A stretch of 64,000 nt of DNA from an uncultured Oscillibacter sp. (GTDB taxonomy: Bacteria; Bacillota; Clostridia; Oscillospirales; Oscillospiraceae): the NCBI GenBank assembly GCA_910587705.1, contig CAJUMX010000001.1:310001-374000 (forward strand), written 5' to 3'. The position numbers and the translations under genes were made by a program. The notes beneath the pieces were generated by a model that worked only from the letters and a program-made list of their open reading frames with translations, had not been told where the DNA came from and made no database searches. Below are positions 59,452 to 64,000 of the stretch, piece by piece (position 1 is the stretch's first letter; every line of letters starts with the position of its first letter).

Positions 59452-61500
59452 ATGGCGGACCTGAAAACGGACGTGCGCTATAGCAAGGGCATCGGTGAAC
59501 AGCGGGCCAAGGCCCTTGGAAAGCTGGGGATTCACACCCTCCGGGACCTGATCTCCTGGTTTCCCCGGCGGTACGAGGACCGGAGAGAGACCCGGCGCAT
59601 CGCGGACCTGGTTCCCGGCGAGACCGCCTGCGTCTGCGCCATGGTGGCGTCGGCCCCCACGGTATCCCATATCCGCAAGGGTCTGGATTTGGTGAAGGTC
59701 CGGGCAGTGGACGAAACCGGCGCTCTGGACGTAACCTTCTTCAACCAGTCCTGGCTGAAAAACAGCCTCCGCCCGGGGGAGACCTATGTTTTCTGCGGCA
59801 AGGCGGAGGGGAACCTGCTCCGCCGCCGGATGGCAAACCCCATCGTAGAGCCGGAGGGCCGCCGGGAGGCCACAGGCCGCATCGTCCCCATTTACCCCCT
59901 TACCGCCGGGGTCAGCCAGCTGATCCTCTCCCGGTCCATCCGCCAGGGGCTGGACGCCTGCGGGGACATCCTGCCGGACGTGCTGCCGGATGAGGTCCGG
60001 CGAGAGCACCAGCTCTGCCGGGTGGGCTTTGCCTATGAAAACATCCACTTTCCGGCGGACGGCGAGTCTCTGGACCTGGCCCGGCGGCGATTGGCCTTTG
60101 AGGAGCTGTTCCTTTTCACCCTGGGTCTCCGGCGGCTGCGGCAGCGGCGGGAGGTGGTGGAGGTGGAGCCCTTCCATCCCGTGGACATGGAGGTCTTTTA
60201 TGGGGCCCTGCCCTTCACCCTGACGGGGGCCCAGCGACGCTGCGTAGAGGAGGCCCTGGGAGACATGGCCTCCGGCCGCCCCATGAACCGCCTCTGCCAG
60301 GGGGACGTGGGCAGCGGCAAAACCATGGTGGCCGCCGCCTGTGCCTATTTCTGCGTAAAAAACGGTCGCCAGGCCGCCCTGATGGCCCCCACAGAAATCC
60401 TGGCCCGCCAGCACTATGAGGGTCTGGCTCCCCTGCTGGAGCCCCTGGGGATTCGCTGCGCCCTTCTCACCGGCTCCCATACCGCCCGGGAAAAAAAAGC
60501 CTTGGCCGCCAGCCTCGCGGCGGGGGACGTGGACTTTATTTTGGGCACCCACGCCCTCATCACCGGCGGGCTGGAGTACCGGCGACTGGGACTGGTGGTG
60601 ACGGACGAGCAGCACCGCTTCGGCGTGGGACAGCGGGCGGCCCTGGCGGGGAAGGGGGACCACCCCCATACGCTGGTCATGTCCGCCACCCCCATCCCCC
60701 GGACCCTGGCCTTGATTCTCTACGGCGATTTGGACGTATCCGTTATCGACCAGCTCCCCCCGGGACGGCGAACGGTCCAGACCTCCTTTGTCAACAGCAG
60801 CTATCATGCCCGGATTTATCAGTTCCTCCGAAAGCTGGTAGGCGAGGGGCGGCAGGCTTATATCGTCTGTCCCCAGGTATCCGAGAGCGAGGAGGGAGGC
60901 GATGACCGGAAGGCCGTGACAGAGTACGCCGCCCAGCTCCAGCGGGAGGTTTTCCCGGACCTCCGGGTGGCCTACGTCCACGGGAAGATGAAGCCCAAGG
61001 AGAAGGACGCGGTGATGGCCGCCTTTGCTGCCCGGGAGACGGATATTCTGGTATCCACCACCGTCATCGAGGTGGGGGTGGACGTGCCCAACGCCGCCGT
61101 CATGGTGGTGGAAAACGCGGAGCGCTTTGGCCTGAGCCAGCTCCATCAGCTCCGGGGCCGGGTGGGTCGGGGAGCGTGGCAATCCTACTGCGTACTGGTC
61201 TCCGACAACCAAAATGAAGAGACCCGGCAGCGGCTAAAGGTTATGACCCGCACCGCCGACGGCTTCAAAATCGCGGAGGAGGACCTGCGCCTCCGGGGAC
61301 CGGGGGACTTTTTCGGCCAGCGTCAGCACGGCCTGCCGGGGCTGCGGGTGGCGGACATCGGCTGTGACACCCAGCTTTTGCGGGAGGCCCAGGCGGCAGC
61401 GGACGCTCTGCTGGCTCGAGACCCGAATCTGGAAACCTGCCCCGCCACAGCGGAGCGAATGGCGGAGCTCTTCACGGAAGCGGCGGATACGCTGAACTAA
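59452..61500 (+). CDS. recG: ATP-dependent DNA helicase RecG
   Basis: 682 residues, full length. Wedge/OB domain (about 60-160), then helicase domains with motif I GDVGSGKTMVAAA, motif II DEQH (VVTDEQHRFGVGQRAAL), motif III MSATPIPRTLA, and motifs V-VI (VSTTVIEVGVDVPNA; QLRGRVGRG). Remodels stalled forks and branched DNA. AAGGAGGGGC precedes the ATG. Monocistronic. Confidence 0.97.
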   Translation: MADLKTDVRYSKGIGEQRAKALGKLGIHTLRDLISWFPRRYEDRRETRRIADLVPGETACVCAMVASAPTVSHIRKGLDLVKVRAVDETGALDVTFFNQSWLKNSLRPGETYVFCGKAEGNLLRRRMANPIVEPEGRREATGRIVPIYPLTAGVSQLILSRSIRQGLDACGDILPDVLPDEVRREHQLCRVGFAYENIHFPADGESLDLARRRLAFEELFLFTLGLRRLRQRREVVEVEPFHPVDMEVFYGALPFTLTGAQRRCVEEALGDMASGRPMNRLCQGDVGSGKTMVAAACAYFCVKNGRQAALMAPTEILARQHYEGLAPLLEPLGIRCALLTGSHTAREKKALAASLAAGDVDFILGTHALITGGLEYRRLGLVVTDEQHRFGVGQRAALAGKGDHPHTLVMSATPIPRTLALILYGDLDVSVIDQLPPGRRTVQTSFVNSSYHARIYQFLRKLVGEGRQAYIVCPQVSESEEGGDDRKAVTEYAAQLQREVFPDLRVAYVHGKMKPKEKDAVMAAFAARETDILVSTTVIEVGVDVPNAAVMVVENAERFGLSQLHQLRGRVGRGAWQSYCVLVSDNQNEETRQRLKVMTRTADGFKIAEEDLRLRGPGDFFGQRQHGLPGLRVADIGCDTQLLREAQAAADALLARDPNLETCPATAERMAELFTEAADTLN

Positions 61501-61542
61501 ACAACCAGCGCCTCCCCTGGAATCGGGGGAGGCGCTGGTTGT
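61501..61542. terminator. Bidirectional terminator between recG and ribU
   Basis: A 17-bp perfect stem (61501-61517 with 61526-61542) between convergent genes. Confidence 0.85.
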
Positions 61543-62079
61543 CTATTCGTGCGGAGCGGCGCTCCAAGCGGCGAGGACCGGCCTGTATAAAAGCAGGGTG
61601 GCCGCCGCGTTTAAGCCACCCTTTATTACGTTAAACGGCAAAAACACTGGAATCAGCAGTTCTACAACCGCCTCTCTGGGATACCCCATGTAAATAGGGG
61701 CGATGAAATAGTTCCAGAGCAGCATGACAAGGACCATGCAAAGCCACCCGCAAAGCAGTCCCGCCGCCGCGCCAAGAAAGGTTCGCCGCCTCTGGTAGAC
61801 CAAGGCCGCCGTGCAGGCGAAGGAGCAGCTTGAAGCGACGTTCATAAAAAGGCCCAGTACGCCGGTTTCGCTGATGGTGAACATTTCGGCCAAGGAGACA
61901 ACCAAAGCAATGGAACAGGAGGCCAGCGGCCCGAGGATCAATCCGCCGAGGGCTATGACAATATCCTTGGGGTCGTACTTCAAGAAGAGTACCAGTGGAA
62001 TGCGCCCAACGGCGGTAGCCGCGTAAGCGAGGGCGCAGAGCATGCCGATGGCGGTAAGGTTTTTGGTTTGACGGTTCAT
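61543..62079 (-). CDS. ribU: ECF riboflavin transporter S component
   Basis: 178 residues, six-helix ECF S component with KYDPKDIVIALGGLILGP, a stretch typical of RibU relatives. It binds riboflavin and works with a shared ECF energising module not in this window. The ligand is supported by the FMN riboswitch immediately upstream. The ATG at 62079 (MNRQTKN) follows AAGGAGGTATG; the open frame extends upstream into the terminator and is not used. Confidence 0.92.
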   Translation of the reverse strand: MNRQTKNLTAIGMLCALAYAATAVGRIPLVLFLKYDPKDIVIALGGLILGPLASCSIALVVSLAEMFTISETGVLGLFMNVASSCSFACTAALVYQRRRTFLGAAAGLLCGWLCMVLVMLLWNYFIAPIYMGYPREAVVELLIPVFLPFNVIKGGLNAAATLLLYRPVLAAWSAAPHE

Positions 62080-62090
62080 GGAACATACCT

Positions 62091-62134
62091 CCTTAAAAAT
62101 AAACACCGAAAAGCAAAGCAATGCCTTTCGGTGT
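62091..62134 (-). terminator. Riboswitch-controlled terminator before ribU
   Basis: On the minus strand ACACCGAAA pairs with TTTCGGTGT, followed by TTATTTTT and then directly the AAGGAGG of ribU. This is the expression platform of the FMN riboswitch. Confidence 0.85.
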
Positions 62135-62227
62135 GGTGATTTTAAGGGGCATGGAACCTGTCAACAAGGCGTTTGCCAGATCAAGAAAAGCCGTGCGGAT
62201 TGTCAGAGTATCCCTGACAAATTCCAT

Positions 62228-62342
62228 ACGCCCTCTTTAATCCAGACTATACTGTCGGTTTTGGACTTTCACCAAATCAGCGCTTGTGCGCTCGCGGACT
62301 TTACCGCCGATCGGGAATTACACCCTGCCTTGAAGACATTCC
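62228..62342 (-). promoter_or_regulatory. FMN riboswitch (RFN element)
   Basis: On the minus strand the conserved RFN blocks are seen in order: GGCAGGGTGTAATTCCCGAT, CGGCGGTAAAGTCCGCGAGC, GATTTGGTGAAAGTCC, CCGACAGTATAGTCTGGAT. FMN binding should favour the terminator at 62091-62134 and switch off ribU. Confidence 0.97.
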
Positions 62343-62364
62343 TTCCGATTCAGTTGTCTCTCTG

Positions 62365-62393
62365 ATTATAAATTCTTTCCCGGTTCCTGTCAA
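62365..62393 (-). promoter_or_regulatory. Sigma-A promoter of the riboswitch-ribU unit
   Basis: On the minus strand TTGACA, 17 nt, TATAAT, both consensus, just before the aptamer. Confidence 0.85.
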
Positions 62394-62503
62394 TAGAAAA
62401 TCCCCGGGAGGACCCTAACGGTATTTTGGAAGGAGGCGGACCTGCGTGTCCGTTTCTCCGGAAATACCGGGACCCCGCTGATGGACCGGCCAAAGACCGG
62501 CCT

Positions 62504-64000
62504 CTACGCCTCCTCTTCCGGCGTCTCCGCAAGCCCGTCTCCGCCGCTTCCGCCCATCTTCATCTCCTGCCATTTCTCCTTGGTGATGAGCAGCTGCCGG
62601 GGCTTGGACCCCTCGAAGGGCCCTACATAGCCCCGCTCCTCCAGCTGGTCCACCAGGCGCGCGGCCCGGGAGTAGCCCAGCTTCAAGCGCCGCTGGAGCA
62701 TGGACGTGGACGCCTGTCCCGTTTCCAAAATGACCTCCACGGCGGCGGGGAGGAGCTCGTCCTCCTCGCTCTCCTGGGGCTCGGCAGAGGGCTTCTTGGT
62801 TCCCTTTTCCTGAACGGATTCTTCGATTTTGGCAATCACGTCGTCGTCGTACTGGGCCTCGCCGGTCTGCTTGACAAAGGACACCACCCGGTCGATCTCC
62901 TCCGGAGTGATGAAGCAGCCCTGGACCCGGGTGGGCTTCCCGGCCCCTAGGGGGGCGTAGAGCATGTCGCCCCGGCCCACCAGCTTCTCCGCACCGCCGT
63001 TGTCCAGGATAATGCGGGACTCCATGGAGGAGGCCACGGCGAAGGCGATGCGGCTGGGAATATTGGCCTTCATGAGGCCGGTGATCACGTCGGCGGAGGG
63101 CCGCTGGGTGGCGATCACCAGGTGCATCCCGGCGGCGCGGCCCATCTGGGCCACCCGGCAGATGGATTCCTCCACCTCCTTGGCGGCCACCAGCATCAAA
63201 TCCGCCAGCTCATCCAGGACCACCACCACGCTGGGCATGGGCTCCAGGTCCTCCTTGCTCCTGGCCAGGCGGTTGAACTCCTCCAGTTTTTTGACCCCGT
63301 GCTCGGAGAAGGTCTTGTAGCGCTTCATCATCTCGAATACCGCCCACTGGAGGGCTCCGGCGGCCTTCTTCGGGTCCGTCACCACGGGGATCAGCAGGTG
63401 GGGGATGCCGTTGTAGGGGGCCAGCTCCACCATTTTGGGGTCCACCATGATGAAGCGCACGTCCTCCGGCGTGGACTTGTAGAGGAGGCTGATGATCAGG
63501 GAGTTGGTGCACACGGACTTGCCGGAGCCGGTGGTGCCGGCGATGAGCACGTGGGGCAGGGTGCCGATGTCCCCAATGACGTTCCGCCCGCCGATGTCCC
63601 GCCCCAGGGCGAAGGCCACGTTGGACTTGTGGGAGGCAAAGTCCCGGGACTCAATCACGTCCCGGATGAGCACCGGGGTCACCTGCTTGTTGGGCACCTC
63701 GATGCCCACCACGGAAATCTTGTCGGGAATGGGGGCGATGCGCACGCCGGTGGCCCCCAGGGCCAGGGCGATGTCGTCCGCCAGATTGGTGATCTTGGAG
63801 AGCTTGACCCCCTGCTCCAGGATGAACTCGTATCGGGTGACGGAGGGGCCGTGAATCACGTCGCCAGGGGCGGCGTCCACGCCGAAGCTGGTCAGGGTCT
63901 CCGCCAGGCGGCGGGAGTTGTTTCGCAGCTCCGCTCCGGCCTCGATGTGATTCTCCCCCTGGTTCAGCTGTAAAAGGTCCACCGGCGGATAGGGGTACTC
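62504..64000 (-). CDS. ftsK: FtsK/SpoIIIE DNA translocase (5' end outside window)
   Basis: The last 498 residues are visible; the N-terminal membrane part lies beyond the window edge. The visible frame opens with YPYPPVDLLQL, the linker before the motor. Walker A AGTTGSGKSV, Walker B VVVLDELADLM and the arginine-finger region ATQRPSADVITG are intact, and the C-terminal winged-helix gamma domain (LQRRLKLGYSRAARLVDQLE) would read KOPS/SRS sequences. Moves chromosome through the division or sporulation septum. FtsK and SpoIIIE cannot be told apart from this part. Confidence 0.95.
   Translation of the reverse strand, partial: EYPYPPVDLLQLNQGENHIEAGAELRNNSRRLAETLTSFGVDAAPGDVIHGPSVTRYEFILEQGVKLSKITNLADDIALALGATGVRIAPIPDKISVVGIEVPNKQVTPVLIRDVIESRDFASHKSNVAFALGRDIGGRNVIGDIGTLPHVLIAGTTGSGKSVCTNSLIISLLYKSTPEDVRFIMVDPKMVELAPYNGIPHLLIPVVTDPKKAAGALQWAVFEMMKRYKTFSEHGVKKLEEFNRLARSKEDLEPMPSVVVVLDELADLMLVAAKEVEESICRVAQMGRAAGMHLVIATQRPSADVITGLMKANIPSRIAFAVASSMESRIILDNGGAEKLVGRGDMLYAPLGAGKPTRVQGCFITPEEIDRVVSFVKQTGEAQYDDDVIAKIEESVQEKGTKKPSAEPQESEEDELLPAAVEVILETGQASTSMLQRRLKLGYSRAARLVDQLEERGYVGPFEGSKPRQLLITKEKWQEMKMGGSGGDGLAETPEEEA

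Overview
The window looks like chromosome of a high-GC, anaerobic, endospore-forming gut Clostridium relative (Oscillospiraceae / Flavonifractor-like). This is inferred from Firmicute-type ribosome binding sites and sigma-A promoters, sporulation genes (spo0A, spoIIP, spoIIQ-like, bofA, a cwlJ/gerQ-like pair), an SLH surface protein, an arginine deiminase cluster and a flavodiiron oxygen-defence gene. No rRNA, prophage, insertion sequence or CRISPR array was seen. One tRNA (Gln, CTG anticodon) is present. Both window ends cut genes: a PAS-domain protein at the left and an FtsK/SpoIIIE translocase at the right.

Layout. 1-5.3 kb: PAS protein and a 1373-residue S-layer-type protein. 5.6-9.1 kb: heterodimeric ABC exporter. 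9.2-15.9 kb: ferric-iron/phosphonate-type ABC importer (double permease, ATPase, lipoprotein) followed by a small membrane protein, a HAD hydrolase and a VOC protein; both of these operons carry the same LacI/CcpA-like operator just downstream of the promoter. 16-19.7 kb: arcA-arcB-antiporter. 19.8-25.6 kb: spoIIP, an M16 protease pair, lgt, folD. 25.7-29.4 kb: Rrf2 regulator, an acyl-CoA dehydrogenase-ETF alpha-rubredoxin fusion and a flavodiiron protein. 29.6-32.3 kb: a four-gene membrane-protein/XRE operon. 32.4-36.8 kb: a candidate small RNA, then marR and a second heterodimeric exporter. 36.8-37.2 kb: two convergent promoters facing each other across a 28-codon hydrophobic peptide, a candidate type I toxin-antitoxin locus. 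37.2-41.8 kb: padR and three tandem DUF2812 genes. 41.8-49.2 kb: spo0A, NUDIX, methyltransferases, spoIIQ-like, TSCPD, glycosyltransferase, DUF2200, cwlJ/gerQ-like. 49.2-54.6 kb: rplM-rpsI, bofA, tadA, tRNA-Gln, FAD oxidoreductase, 2-hydroxyacid dehydrogenase. 54.6-64 kb: a 19-residue peptide unit, AraC regulators, DMT and MATE transporters, dihydrofolate reductase, recG, an FMN-riboswitch-controlled ribU, and ftsK.

The two most interesting systems are (1) the Rrf2/fusion/flavodiiron operon, which on paper encodes a complete electron wire from an acyl-CoA to oxygen or nitric oxide, and (2) the convergent-promoter peptide locus at 36.83-37.17 kb, whose two transcripts start with nearly the same 5' sequence. 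Three further tiny units are described that are too short for normal gene calling: a 59-residue membrane protein, a 19-residue peptide and a C/U-rich candidate small RNA. All calls come from reading the sequence; no database search was run.
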